A stretch of DNA of 64,000 nt from Paracoccus spongiarum (GTDB lineage: Bacteria > Pseudomonadota > Alphaproteobacteria > Rhodobacterales > Rhodobacteraceae), in the NCBI RefSeq assembly GCF_030732095.1, contig NZ_JAVAMQ010000006.1, positions 1 through 64,000 of the forward strand, written 5' to 3'. The notes beneath the pieces were generated by a model. It made no database searches. It was not told where the DNA came from and worked only from the letters and a program-made list of their open reading frames with translations. The position numbers and the translations under genes are program-made. This document shows positions 47,874 to 59,546 of the stretch, piece by piece. How positions within the stretch are numbered: position 1 is the stretch's first letter; every line of letters starts with the position of its first letter.

Positions 47874-48704
47874 ATGACCAAGGTGGCTCTGCTCGGGGCG
47901 GGGGGAAAGATGGGCGTGCGTCTGGCGACCAATCTCGCCAGGACCGATTTCCAGGTGGCGCATGTCGAGATCGGCGAGGCCGGACGGGCCCGGCTGAAGG
48001 CCGAGGTCGGCGTGGACTGCATCGATCAGGACAAGGCGCTCGACGGGGCCGATGTGGTCATCCTCGCCGTGCCGGACACCGTCATCCGCAACGTCGCGGC
48101 GGCGGTGGTGCCGGGCCTCGCCCCCGGCACGATGGTCGTCATCCTTGACGCCGCCGCGCCCTTCGCCGGGCATCTGCCCGACCGCGCGGACATCACCTAT
48201 TTCGTGACCCATCCCTGCCACCCGCCGATCTTCAACGACGAGGACACCCCCGAGGGCCGCGCGGACCATTTCGGCGGGGTCGCCGCCAAGCAGGGCGTGG
48301 TGAACGCGCTGATGCAGGGTCCGCGCGAGCATTACGAACTGGGCGACCGCATCGCCCGCGCCATCTATGCGCCGGTCGCGCGCAGCTACGAGGTGACGGT
48401 CAAGCAGATGGCGATGCTGGAGCCCGGCCTGTCCGAGACCGTCTGCGCCTCGCTGCTGGTGGTGATGCGCGAGGCGATGGACGAGGTGGTGGCCCGCAGC
48501 GGCGTCAGCAAGGAATGTGCGCGCGACTTCCTGCTGGGCCACATGAACATCCTTGGCGCGGTGATCTTCGAGGAACGGCAGGGCCAGTTCTCGGACGCCT
48601 GCAACAAGGCCATCGAATTCGGCATCCCGATGCTGATGCGCGACGACTGGAAGAAGGTGCTGGAATGGGACGAGGTCGCCGCCAGCATTCGCCGGATCAC
48701 CTGA
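47874..48704 (+). CDS. apnO: PGDH-like NAD-dependent enzyme, probable D-apionate oxidoisomerase
   Basis: 276 residues. Rossmann domain VALLGAGGKMGVRLA (about 4-18), DVVILAVPDTVIRNV, then a helical C-terminal domain typical of phosphogluconate-dehydrogenase-like proteins, with a Cys/His-rich TYFVTHPCHPPIFNDED (about 114-130) that could bind metal. ApnO proteins oxidise and isomerise D-apionate to 3-oxo-isoapionate. Start 47874 is better spaced from GAGGAGGG than 47871. First gene of the apnO-TRAP unit and divergent from oiaK. Assignment depends on context. Confidence 0.78.
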   Translation: MTKVALLGAGGKMGVRLATNLARTDFQVAHVEIGEAGRARLKAEVGVDCIDQDKALDGADVVILAVPDTVIRNVAAAVVPGLAPGTMVVILDAAAPFAGHLPDRADITYFVTHPCHPPIFNDEDTPEGRADHFGGVAAKQGVVNALMQGPREHYELGDRIARAIYAPVARSYEVTVKQMAMLEPGLSETVCASLLVVMREAMDEVVARSGVSKECARDFLLGHMNILGAVIFEERQGQFSDACNKAIEFGIPMLMRDDWKKVLEWDEVAASIRRIT

Positions 48705-48717
48705 GATCCGCATGACC

Positions 48718-48736
48718 GCGGGCCCGGACGGCCCGC
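48718..48736. other. Hairpin between apnO and the TRAP binding-protein gene
   Basis: GCGGGCC and GGCCCGC around CGGAC, 14 bases after apnO. May be a partial terminator or an mRNA-stability element for the transporter genes. Confidence 0.4.
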
Positions 48737-48763
48737 CCAGACCATATCCCAGGGAGGAATGAC

Positions 48764-49738
48764 ATGACACGATTGATGACGGCTGCCTCGGTCGCGGCAA
48801 TGCTGGCCAGCGCCAGCCCGCTGCTGGCGCAGACGACGATGAACCTGGCCTTCACGCCGCCGGCCGAGTCGCATTATGGCGATGCCGGCCGCGCCTTCGC
48901 CGAGCGGATCGCGGATCTGTCGGACGGGGCCTTCGAGGTCTCGCTGCGTCCCGCCGGCGCCCTGGGCGGCGAGCGCGACGTGATCGAGGGTCTGCAGATC
49001 GGCACCGTCGAACTGACCATCTCGTCCACCGGGCCGATCGGCAATTTCGTCCCCGAAGTCTATGCGCTGGATTTCCCGTTCCTGTTCAAGGACTACGACA
49101 GCGCCCACCAGATTCTCGACGGCGAGATCGGGCAGGAGCTTCTGGCCAAGTTCGAGCCGCATGGCATCATCGGGCTGGCCTGGGCCGAGAACGGCTTTCG
49201 CCACATCACCAACTCGATCCGTCCGATCCGCGAGCCCGCCGACATGGCCGGGCTGAAGCTGCGCACCATGGAGAACGAGGTGCATATCGCGGCCTTCCGC
49301 GCGGCGGGCGCGGCGCCGACCCCGATGAGCTGGACCGAGGTGCTGACCTCGCTGCAGCAGGGCACCATCGACGGGCAGGAAAACCCCATTCCCATCGTGA
49401 CCGCCAACAACATGTGGGAAATCCAGAAGAACATCAGCCTGACCGGGCATGTCTATTCGCCCGCGGTCGTGGCGATGTCGAAGATCCACTGGGACAACCT
49501 GACCGAAGAGCAGCAGGGCTGGTTCGTCGAGGCCGCGCAGGCGGCCGCCGCCGCCTCGCGCGCAACCGTGGCCGAGAACGAGGCCTCGGGCATCGCGCTG
49601 ATGAAGGAGAACGGCATGGATGTCGTCGAGGACGTGGACAAGGCGGCCTTCGCCGCCGCCGTCCAGCCCGCCTATGACGAATTCGCCGACCGTTACGCGC
49701 CCGAGCTGATCCAGCGGATCAAGGACGCGCAGAAATAG
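48764..49738 (+). CDS. TRAP transporter solute-binding protein (DctP family)
   Basis: 324 residues. Signal peptide about 1-22 ending LLAQ. DctP-type periplasmic binding protein with the conserved LKLRTMENEVHIAAFRAAGAAPTPMSWTEVLTSLQQGTIDGQENP (about 163-208), in which the Arg that binds the substrate carboxylate sits in LKLRTM. So the ligand is an acid, plausibly a sugar acid. Preceded by AGGGAGG. Next to apnO, so D-apionate or a related acid is the natural candidate. Confidence 0.92.
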   Translation: MTRLMTAASVAAMLASASPLLAQTTMNLAFTPPAESHYGDAGRAFAERIADLSDGAFEVSLRPAGALGGERDVIEGLQIGTVELTISSTGPIGNFVPEVYALDFPFLFKDYDSAHQILDGEIGQELLAKFEPHGIIGLAWAENGFRHITNSIRPIREPADMAGLKLRTMENEVHIAAFRAAGAAPTPMSWTEVLTSLQQGTIDGQENPIPIVTANNMWEIQKNISLTGHVYSPAVVAMSKIHWDNLTEEQQGWFVEAAQAAAAASRATVAENEASGIALMKENGMDVVEDVDKAAFAAAVQPAYDEFADRYAPELIQRIKDAQK

Positions 49739-49746
49739 GCCGGATG

Positions 49747-49768
49747 GCAGGGCCGTCCGCGGCCCTGC
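49747..49768 (+). other. Strong hairpin after the TRAP binding-protein gene
   Basis: GCAGGGCCG and CGGCCCTGC around TCCG, 9 pairs, between the dctP and dctQ genes. Such hairpins often shield the upstream mRNA and lower downstream output, so more binding protein than membrane protein is made. Confidence 0.55.
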
Positions 49769-49788
49769 CCCTCGCATCGGAGCACATC

Positions 49789-52585
<2,797 letters not shown>

Positions 52586-52591
52586 CCCGGC

Positions 52592-52617
52592 CGGGTCCGG
52601 CCGCCGCGCCGGACCCG
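52592..52617 (+). other. Strong hairpin after the ABC binding-protein gene
   Basis: CGGGTCCGGC and GCCGGACCCG around a 6-base loop, 10 pairs, starting 7 bases after the stop. Same placement as the hairpin after the TRAP binding-protein gene, probably to raise binding-protein mRNA relative to downstream genes. Confidence 0.6.
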
Positions 52618-52640
52618 TCCCCAGCTTTCAGGAACGCATC

Positions 52641-53282
52641 ATGTCCCCTGCGATGACGGCCCTTCTGGCCGGCACGGTGGCGTTTGGCCTGCTGGCCGGC
52701 TGCAAGATCGTGCCCAACCCCGACCCCGACAGCGCGGCCGCCCCGCTGGACGACGACCAGCGCATGGCGCTGCTGGCGGCCGAGATCTTCGACAGCCGCC
52801 TTCCTCAGCATGTGGCCCGGCACGCGGTTGATCCGGCGACGCTGCGGGCCGCGCTGGCCCAGGGCCTGGACGTGGCGGGGGCTGCGCATGGCCTGCGGCC
52901 GGCCTCCGAGGGCAGCCCGTGGAACTTCATCCTGCGCGCCGAGGGCAAGGTAGTCGAGGCCGACCGCGCCTCGCGCGCCGCCAGCCTGCTGCTGGACAGC
53001 GACGGCGACGGGCAGGGCGACCTGACCGTGCAGCTTGGGCCGGTGGTCCGTGGCACCGCGCTGCGCGACGCGCTGGACTTCCTGAACTTCACGGATTTCC
53101 GCGACCAGATCGAATTCGCCAAGCTGGCGCGGGCGCTGAACGACCAGGCGCATGACCGGCTGGCGTTGCCCCAGGGCGACCTGACCGGGCTGCGGCTGGC
53201 GGTCGAGGGGGCGATGACGCTGACCTCGGCCGATGCCGCATGGGTCATGGTCCCCGTGGCGTTGCAGGTGGCCGCGCCATGA
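52641..53282 (+). CDS. DUF2291 family periplasmic lipoprotein
   Basis: 213 residues. A lipoprotein signal ends in LLAGC with Cys21. The body, with VRGTALRDALDFLNFTDFRDQIEFAKLARALNDQAH, matches DUF2291, a lipoprotein family of unknown role that recurs in ribose-type ABC operons. Probably helps the transporter at the inner membrane. Overlaps the ATPase start by 4 bases. Confidence 0.85.
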   Translation: MSPAMTALLAGTVAFGLLAGCKIVPNPDPDSAAAPLDDDQRMALLAAEIFDSRLPQHVARHAVDPATLRAALAQGLDVAGAAHGLRPASEGSPWNFILRAEGKVVEADRASRAASLLLDSDGDGQGDLTVQLGPVVRGTALRDALDFLNFTDFRDQIEFAKLARALNDQAHDRLALPQGDLTGLRLAVEGAMTLTSADAAWVMVPVALQVAAP

Positions 53283-54805
53283 GCCCGGGCCTGCAGATCC
53301 GCGGCGGCAGCAAGGTCTATCCGGGCACGCAGGCGCTGAAATCGGTCGATTTCGACCTGCACATGGGCGCGGTCAACGTGCTGGTCGGCGAGAACGGCGC
53401 CGGCAAGTCGACGATGATGAAGGTGATCGCCGGCGTCGAGCAGCTGACCTCGGGCGAGATCCTGATGGATGGCCGCCCGGTGCATTTCAGCGGCCCCGAC
53501 GACGCCCGCCGCCACGGCATCGGCATCGTGTTCCAGGAGTTGAACCTGTTCCCGAACCTCAGCGTGGCCGAGAACATCTTCCTGGGCCGAGAGCGCACCC
53601 GCGCCGGCATCGACATCGACACGGCCGCGCAGCGCCGCGAGACGCGGGCGCTGATCGCCCGGCTGGAACAGGACATCGACCCCGACACGCCGGTGGGCGA
53701 CCTGCGGGTGGGCCAGCAGCAGATCGTCGAGATCGCCCGCAGCCTTGCGCAGGACGCCCGCATCCTGATCCTCGACGAGCCGACCAGCGCCCTGTCGGCG
53801 GCCGAGGTCGAGATCCTGTTCCGCGTCATCGACGATCTGCGGCGACAAGGCGTGGGCATCGTCTACATCTCGCACCGGCTCGAGGAACTCCTGCGGATCG
53901 GCGACCACATCACCGTGCTGCGCGACGGGCGCATCACCGGCGCCCGGCCGATGGAGGGCGTGGACCTGCCCTGGATCGTGCGCAGCATGATCGGCGAGGC
54001 CAGCAAGGACTATGCCAAGTCCGACGACCACCCCTTCGGCCCCGAGGTGTTCCGCGCCGAGGATGTCTGCCTGCCGCGGCCGGGCGGCATGGCCGTGGAC
54101 CATGTGTCGCTGACCCTGCGCGCGGGCGAGATCCTGGGCCTTTACGGGCTGATGGGCGCGGGCCGCAGCGAGTTCCTGGAATGCGTCATCGGCCGGCATC
54201 CGCATGCCGGCGGCCGGCTGTTCGTCGACGGCCGGCCCCTGCGCCATCGCAGCGTCGCGGGCCGCATCGCGCAGGGCATCGCGCTGATCCCCGAGGATCG
54301 CAAGAATGACGGGCTGGTCCAGATCCTGTCGATCCGCGAGAACATGAGCCTGTCCAGCCTGGGCGCGGTCAGCACCGGCTTGCACATGGACCTTGCGGCC
54401 GAGCGGCGGGTGGTGCGCGATTTCGTGCGCCGACTGACGGTCAAGATCGCCTCGATGGAAAACCCGGTCTCCAGCCTCTCGGGGGGCAACCAGCAGAAGG
54501 TGGTGATCGGCAAGGCGCTGATGACCCGGCCCCGCGTGCTGCTGATGGACGAGCCGTCGCGCGGCATCGACATCGGCGCCAAGGCCGAGGTGTTCCGCAC
54601 CATGCGCGACCTGGCCGCCCAGGGGTTGGGCATCCTGTTCGTCACCTCCGATCTCGAGGAACTCATGGCCCTGTCCGACCGGATCGTGGTCATGTCCAAC
54701 GGCCGCGTCACCGGCCGTTTCGAGCGCCGGGACGCCACCGAAACCGACATCGTCGCCGCATCGGCCAAGGGCCATGCCGTCCACGCCAGGGAGCCCGCCG
54801 CATGA
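53279..54805 (+). CDS. Sugar ABC transporter ATP-binding protein (RbsA-like, two ABC domains)
   Basis: 508 residues. First ABC domain: Walker A GENGAGKST (about 37-45), signature LRVGQQQIVEIARSLA, Walker B ILILDEPTSAL. Second domain: variant Walker A GLMGAGRSEF, signature SLSGGNQQKVVIGKAL and LLMDEPSRGIDIGAK. This asymmetry is normal for monosaccharide importers. ATGA overlap with the DUF2291 gene upstream and with the permease downstream. Confidence 0.96.
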   Translation: MSPGLQIRGGSKVYPGTQALKSVDFDLHMGAVNVLVGENGAGKSTMMKVIAGVEQLTSGEILMDGRPVHFSGPDDARRHGIGIVFQELNLFPNLSVAENIFLGRERTRAGIDIDTAAQRRETRALIARLEQDIDPDTPVGDLRVGQQQIVEIARSLAQDARILILDEPTSALSAAEVEILFRVIDDLRRQGVGIVYISHRLEELLRIGDHITVLRDGRITGARPMEGVDLPWIVRSMIGEASKDYAKSDDHPFGPEVFRAEDVCLPRPGGMAVDHVSLTLRAGEILGLYGLMGAGRSEFLECVIGRHPHAGGRLFVDGRPLRHRSVAGRIAQGIALIPEDRKNDGLVQILSIRENMSLSSLGAVSTGLHMDLAAERRVVRDFVRRLTVKIASMENPVSSLSGGNQQKVVIGKALMTRPRVLLMDEPSRGIDIGAKAEVFRTMRDLAAQGLGILFVTSDLEELMALSDRIVVMSNGRVTGRFERRDATETDIVAASAKGHAVHAREPAA

Positions 54806-55860
54806 GCGATATCGCCACCCCCGCCCGCAGCGTCGCACAATCCACCCGCGCCCTGCTGATCCTGCTGAAGGCGCGCACCTTCATCGCGCTGATCCTCGTC
54901 TTCGCCTTCTTCGCCTTCGCCGCGCCCAATTTCATGTCGGCCGCCAACCTGGTCATCATGTCGAAGCATGTGGCGCTGAACGCCTTTCTGGCGATCGGCA
55001 TGACCTTCGTCATCATCTCGGGCGGCATCGACCTGTCGGTCGGCTCGATCGTCGGGCTGTGCGGGATGGTCGCGGGCTGGCTGATCCTGCACGGCATCGA
55101 CCTGGGCCTCGGCTGGTCGATCCAGTTCAACACGGTCGAGATCTGCCTGATCGTGATGGCCGTCGGCGTGGCCATCGGCGCGGTGAACGGCTTTCTCGTC
55201 ACCCGGCTGAACGTGGCGCCCTTCATCGCCACGCTCGGCACGCTGTATGTCTGCCGGGGCGCCGCGATGCTGTTCTCGGACGGGCGCACCTTCCCCAATC
55301 TTGGCGGCAACCCGGACTACGGCTCGGACAGCTTCCGGCTGATCGGGGCGGGCGACGTCCTGGGCCTGCCGGTGTCGATCTGGATGCTGATCGCGGTGGC
55401 GCTGATCGCGGCCTATATCGCGCGGCGAACGCCGCTGGGCCGCTATATCTACGCGGTCGGCGGGAACGAGCGGGCGGCAGCGCTGTCGGGCGTCCGGGTC
55501 GGCTGGATCAAGATGTTCGTCTACATGTTCAGCGGGCTTTGCGCGGCGCTGGTGGGGCTGATCATCTCGTCGCAGCTGGTCGCGGCCCACCCCGCCACCG
55601 GCCAGAGCTTCGAGCTGAACGCCATTGCCGCCGCGGTGCTGGGCGGCACCTCGATGTCGGGCGGGCGCGGCCGCATCGGCGGCACCATCGTCGGCGCCTT
55701 CGTGATCGGCGTGCTGTCGGACGGGCTGGTGATGATGGGCGTGTCGTCCTTCTGGCAGACCGTCATCAAGGGGCTTGTCATCATCGCCGCCGTGGTGGTC
55801 GATCAGGCGCAACAGAAACTTCAGGCCCGCGTCGCGTTGCAGGCCGAGGCAGGAGCGTAG
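54802..55860 (+). CDS. Sugar ABC transporter permease (RbsC-like)
   Basis: 352 residues, about ten membrane segments. Family blocks: GMTFVIISGGIDLSVGSIVGLCGM (about 67-90), FIATLGTLYVCRGAAMLFS, RYIYAVGGNERAAALSGVRVGWIKMFVYM and NAIAAAVLGGTSMSGGRGRIGGTIVGAFVIGVL. Transports a monosaccharide of unknown identity, inferred to be D-apiose. Ends one base before the apsD-type start. Confidence 0.95.
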   Translation: MSDIATPARSVAQSTRALLILLKARTFIALILVFAFFAFAAPNFMSAANLVIMSKHVALNAFLAIGMTFVIISGGIDLSVGSIVGLCGMVAGWLILHGIDLGLGWSIQFNTVEICLIVMAVGVAIGAVNGFLVTRLNVAPFIATLGTLYVCRGAAMLFSDGRTFPNLGGNPDYGSDSFRLIGAGDVLGLPVSIWMLIAVALIAAYIARRTPLGRYIYAVGGNERAAALSGVRVGWIKMFVYMFSGLCAALVGLIISSQLVAAHPATGQSFELNAIAAAVLGGTSMSGGRGRIGGTIVGAFVIGVLSDGLVMMGVSSFWQTVIKGLVIIAAVVVDQAQQKLQARVALQAEAGA

Positions 55861-55861
55861 G

Positions 55862-56878
55862 ATGCTGAAGGGTGCCCTGATCGGATGCGGTTTCTTCGCG
55901 CAGAACCAGATGCATGGCTGGCAGGCCGTCGAGGGCGCGCGGATCGTGGCCGTCTGCGACCGCGACGCGGAGCGCCGCGAGGCCACCGCCCGGCGCTTCG
56001 GCATCGGCCGCGGGCATGACGACGCGGCGCGGATGATGGCCGAGGAGGATCTGGACTTCGTGGATATCGCGACCACCGTCGGCTCGCACCGCCCGCTGGT
56101 CGAGGCCGCTGCCGAGGCCGGCCTGCACGCGATCTGCCAGAAGCCTTTCGCCGAGGCGATGCAGGACGCCCGCGCCATGGTCGCCGCCATGGATCGCGCG
56201 GGGAAGACGCTGATGGTGCACGAGAATTTCAGGTGGCAATCGCCTGTGCGCGCCACCATCCGGGCGCTGCGCGAGGGGGCGGTGGGCCGGCCATTCTTCG
56301 CACGGGTCAGCTTTCGGTCGGGACATGACGTGTTCTCGGGCCAGCCCTATCTGGCGACCGATCCGCGCTTCATCATCCAGGATCTGGGCATCCACATCCT
56401 CGACATCGCGCGGGCGCTGTTCGGCGAGGTGACCGGGCTTGCGGCCAGCACCGCGCGCATCAACCCGGCGATCCGCGGCGAGGACGTGGCCACGATGCTG
56501 CTGGATCACGCATCGGGCGTGACCACGGTGGTCGACTGCTCTTACGCGACACGCCGCCAGCCCGACACCTTTCCCCAGACCCTGATCGAGATCGACGGAG
56601 ACGCCGGCACGCTGCGGCTGGACGCCGGCTACCGGCTGGTGATCCAGCGCGACGGCCGCGAAGAGGTCCGCGAGGTGGCCCCGCCGGTGCTGCCCTGGGC
56701 GGAACGGCCCTGGCACAACATCCAGGAAAGCGTGCAGATCATCCAGCAGCATTTTGTCGACTGCCTGCGCGAGGGGCGCCCGCCCGAGACCTCGGGGCGC
56801 GACAACCTGGGCACGCTGGCGCTGGTCGAGGCGGCCTATGCCTCGGCCCGCGACGGCAACCGGATCGCGCTTCCATGA
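55862..56878 (+). CDS. apsD: Gfo/Idh/MocA oxidoreductase, probable D-apiose dehydrogenase
   Basis: 338 residues. N-terminal Rossmann domain GALIGCGFFAQNQMHGW (about 4-20); active-site Lys in AICQKPFAEAM; VHENFRWQSP; and the DLGIHILDIARALFGEV segment with catalytic Asp and His. D-apiose dehydrogenase (ApsD) belongs to this family and makes D-apionolactone. The start follows the permease stop by one base, and its end overlaps the ApnL-type gene by 4 bases, so the two consecutive pathway steps are coupled. Symbol from context. Confidence 0.8.
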   Translation: MLKGALIGCGFFAQNQMHGWQAVEGARIVAVCDRDAERREATARRFGIGRGHDDAARMMAEEDLDFVDIATTVGSHRPLVEAAAEAGLHAICQKPFAEAMQDARAMVAAMDRAGKTLMVHENFRWQSPVRATIRALREGAVGRPFFARVSFRSGHDVFSGQPYLATDPRFIIQDLGIHILDIARALFGEVTGLAASTARINPAIRGEDVATMLLDHASGVTTVVDCSYATRRQPDTFPQTLIEIDGDAGTLRLDAGYRLVIQRDGREEVREVAPPVLPWAERPWHNIQESVQIIQQHFVDCLREGRPPETSGRDNLGTLALVEAAYASARDGNRIALP

Positions 56879-58752
56879 CCGGTGGCGCTGACGATGCCCT
56901 GACCGACGCCATCGCCCTTTACGGCACGGACGAGCCCCCGCCCGACCGCCGCCTGCTGTCCTGCGGCCCCGCGCAGGTCACGCTGGAGGATGGGCGGCTG
57001 CGCCATCTGCACGTCGGCGGCCGCGAGGCGATCCGCGGCGTCGCCTTTCTGGTCCGCGACCGCGACTGGGGCACCGTCGCGCCGCGGATCAGCGACCTGC
57101 GAATCGACGAGACGGGGCAGGGCAGCCGTGTCACCTGCCGGGCCGACTACAGGATAGGCGGGGTGCTGTCGGCATGGATCGACCTGCACCTGACCGCGAC
57201 CGGGCTGGAAGCCAGCGCCGTGATGCGGGTGACGGGCGAGGTCTGGACGAACCGCGCGGGCTTCACCATGCTGCATCCGATCCGCGACGTGGCCGGAAGC
57301 CCGGTGACGGTCGAGCATGCCGATGGCACAAGGCGGCAGGCGCGGTTTCCCGACCTGATCGAGCCCTGGCAACCCTTCTGCGACATCGCCGCGCTGACCC
57401 ATCAGGCCGGCGACTGGCGGATCGACTGCCGGTTTCAGGGCGATGTCTTCGAGATGGAGGACCAGCGCCAATGGGGCGATGCGTCCTTCAAGACCTACAA
57501 CCGGCCGCTGGCGCTGCCCTGGCCCTATCGGCTGGCCGAGGGCGAGCTGCCCCGGCAATCCGTCACCATCCGCTGGCATCGCCAGCCGCAGAGACAGGCG
57601 CGTGCGCAGGCCGCGCCCGGACCCGGACCGACGCCCGGACCGACGCCCGGACCGACGCCCGGACCGGGGCCCGGCCCGGCGCCCGACCTGCCGCGCTTTC
57701 CGCAGACCGCCCTGGTGATGACCGGGGCCGATGCCCGCCGCGCCGCCGGGACGCCACAGGAACTGGCGGCCATCGCGCCGCAGCGGCTGCTGTGCCATCT
57801 GGATGCCAGCCGGGGCGACATTGCGCCCGATCTGCGGGCCTTCGCGGACCTGCAGGCAGTCCTGCCGGATCTGGCGATGGATCTGGAACTGATCGCGCTC
57901 TGCGCGCCGGAGGGCGACCCGGATGCCGAGTTTTGCGCCCATGCGCGGGCGCTGGCAGGTTCGGGGCTGCGGGCCGCCTCGGTGATGGTCACGCCCGCCG
58001 TCGATCGCCAGTCCACCCCGCCGGGATCGCCCTGGCCGCCCTGTCCGCCGCTGGACCGGATCGCCGATGCCGCCCGCCGCGCCTTTGGCGGCCTGCGGCT
58101 TGGCGGCGGGGTGGCCAGCTTCTTTCCCGAACTGAACCGCAAGCCGCCGCCGGTCGGAGCGCTGGACTTCGTCAGCCACGGGCTGTGCCCCATCGTCCAT
58201 GCCGCCGATGACCTGTCGGTGCTGGAAACGCTGGAGGCGGTGCCGGACATCCTTGCCTCCGGACGGGCCATCGCGGCAGGGCTGGAATACCGGCTCGGCC
58301 CCTCGACCATCGCGATGCGGCAGAACCCCTATGGCAGCCGCACGATCCCGAACCCCGACCGCCGCCGCATCTGCATGGCCGCCGACGATCCCCGCCAGGA
58401 TGCGGCCTTTGGCGCGGCCTGGACGCTGGGGCTGGCCACCGCGCTGGCGCCGGCCGGCCTGACCGTCTGGACGCCTGCCGCGCTTTACGGGCCGCGCGGC
58501 CTCGTGCGGGACGACGGCTCTATGCGCCCGGTCGCCGCGCTGGTTGCGGCGCTTGCGGCGCTGTCGGGACAGCCGGTGCGCGATGCGGTGCAATCCGGCG
58601 GGCTGGCGCGGCTGCATCTGGGCGACAGGCTGTTGCAGGCGAACCTGACCGCAGCGCCCCTGCCGACCGCCGCACACATGCTGGCCGCATTTGCGTGGCG
58701 GTCGGATCATGCTAAGACCTCAAGCCGGCCCGACGGGCCACCAGACGCATGA
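56875..58752 (+). CDS. apnL: Large three-domain protein, probable D-apionolactonase
   Basis: 625 residues. No sign of a signal peptide. An N-terminal beta-rich domain (about 1-240) contains GLEASAVMRVTGEVWTNRAGFTMLHPIR; a TIM-barrel-like central domain (about 265-520) and a smaller C-terminal domain (about 540-625) follow, the layout of ApnL lactonases. It would open D-apionolactone to D-apionate. A low-complexity PGPTPGPT linker lies between domains one and two, from a 12-base tandem repeat. Co-transcribed with the apsD-type gene. Lactonase call rests on size, domains and context, not on a catalytic motif I can name. Confidence 0.72.
   Translation: MTGGADDALTDAIALYGTDEPPPDRRLLSCGPAQVTLEDGRLRHLHVGGREAIRGVAFLVRDRDWGTVAPRISDLRIDETGQGSRVTCRADYRIGGVLSAWIDLHLTATGLEASAVMRVTGEVWTNRAGFTMLHPIRDVAGSPVTVEHADGTRRQARFPDLIEPWQPFCDIAALTHQAGDWRIDCRFQGDVFEMEDQRQWGDASFKTYNRPLALPWPYRLAEGELPRQSVTIRWHRQPQRQARAQAAPGPGPTPGPTPGPTPGPGPGPAPDLPRFPQTALVMTGADARRAAGTPQELAAIAPQRLLCHLDASRGDIAPDLRAFADLQAVLPDLAMDLELIALCAPEGDPDAEFCAHARALAGSGLRAASVMVTPAVDRQSTPPGSPWPPCPPLDRIADAARRAFGGLRLGGGVASFFPELNRKPPPVGALDFVSHGLCPIVHAADDLSVLETLEAVPDILASGRAIAAGLEYRLGPSTIAMRQNPYGSRTIPNPDRRRICMAADDPRQDAAFGAAWTLGLATALAPAGLTVWTPAALYGPRGLVRDDGSMRPVAALVAALAALSGQPVRDAVQSGGLARLHLGDRLLQANLTAAPLPTAAHMLAAFAWRSDHAKTSSRPDGPPDA
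57625..57666 (+). repeat. 12-base tandem repeat in apnL (three and a half copies)
   Basis: Three exact GGACCGACGCCC units (57625-57660) plus half a unit, giving a Pro/Gly/Thr linker near residues 251-264. In frame and in a domain boundary, so expected to be tolerated and variable between strains. Confidence 0.9.
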
Positions 58753-58774
58753 CCCAACCCGCGACGGAACCGCG

Positions 58775-59518
58775 ATGAGAAAAGACGATCCCTCGACCGG
58801 CCCCGACAGGATCGTGCGGCGCAAGCTGTCGGACCAGGTGTTCGAACGCCTGCGCGAGCTGATGGCCAGCGGCGAATTGCCGCCCGGTGCGCCGATGCCC
58901 TCGGAGCGCGACCTGATGGAGCGGTTCGGCGTCGGCCGCCCGGCCGTGCGCGAGGCGCTGCAGCACATGCACACGATGGGCCTCATCACCATCAGCCATG
59001 GCGAGCGCAGCCGGGTCAACGAACTCAGCGCCGACAGCGTGCTGACGCGGGTCGATGACGTGGCCCGGATGCTGCTGTCGTCAGAGCCCGAACAGCTGGA
59101 GCATCTGAAGATGGCCCGGCGGATGTTCGAATGCGGGCTGGTGCGGGTCGCGGCGGCCAGCGCCGGGCCTGCGGATGTGGCGGACCTGCGCGATCTTGTG
59201 GCGCGGCAGGCGGGCTGCATCGGCGATGCCGAAAAATTCGTCACGCTGGACATGGCCTTTCACAGCCGCATCGCCGCGGTCTCGGGCAACCCGATCCTGG
59301 TGGCGACCAGCCATTCGATGCTGCGCTGGCTGTTCCAGTATCACGGCGTCCTGCTGCACTGGTCGGGAAACGAGGACAAGACCCTTGTCGAGCATGGCCA
59401 GATCGTCGACCTGATCGAGGCCGGCAAGTCCGAAGGTGCGGTGCGCGCGATGGAGGCGCATCTGAACCGCTCGAACCTGCTTTATGCGCATGGCAACATG
59501 CGCGCGGCCGGCCTGTGA
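58775..59518 (+). CDS. GntR-family transcriptional regulator, FadR/FCD type
   Basis: 247 residues. Winged helix at about 20-85 with LSDQVFERLRELMASGELPPGAPMPSERDLMERFGVGRPAVREALQHMHTMGLITI; the FCD effector domain (about 95-235) has the helical layout with Asp/His metal-type residues in LDMAFHSRIAAVSGN and VEHGQIVDLIEAG. Likely represses the apiose genes and is relieved by a pathway acid or phosphate. It lies 22 bases after apnL, probably co-transcribed. Candidate targets are the operator sites at 47826 and 51543. Confidence 0.9.
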   Translation: MRKDDPSTGPDRIVRRKLSDQVFERLRELMASGELPPGAPMPSERDLMERFGVGRPAVREALQHMHTMGLITISHGERSRVNELSADSVLTRVDDVARMLLSSEPEQLEHLKMARRMFECGLVRVAAASAGPADVADLRDLVARQAGCIGDAEKFVTLDMAFHSRIAAVSGNPILVATSHSMLRWLFQYHGVLLHWSGNEDKTLVEHGQIVDLIEAGKSEGAVRAMEAHLNRSNLLYAHGNMRAAGL

Positions 59519-59546
59519 CCCACACCTTCCTGCGTGCATCGCGGGC

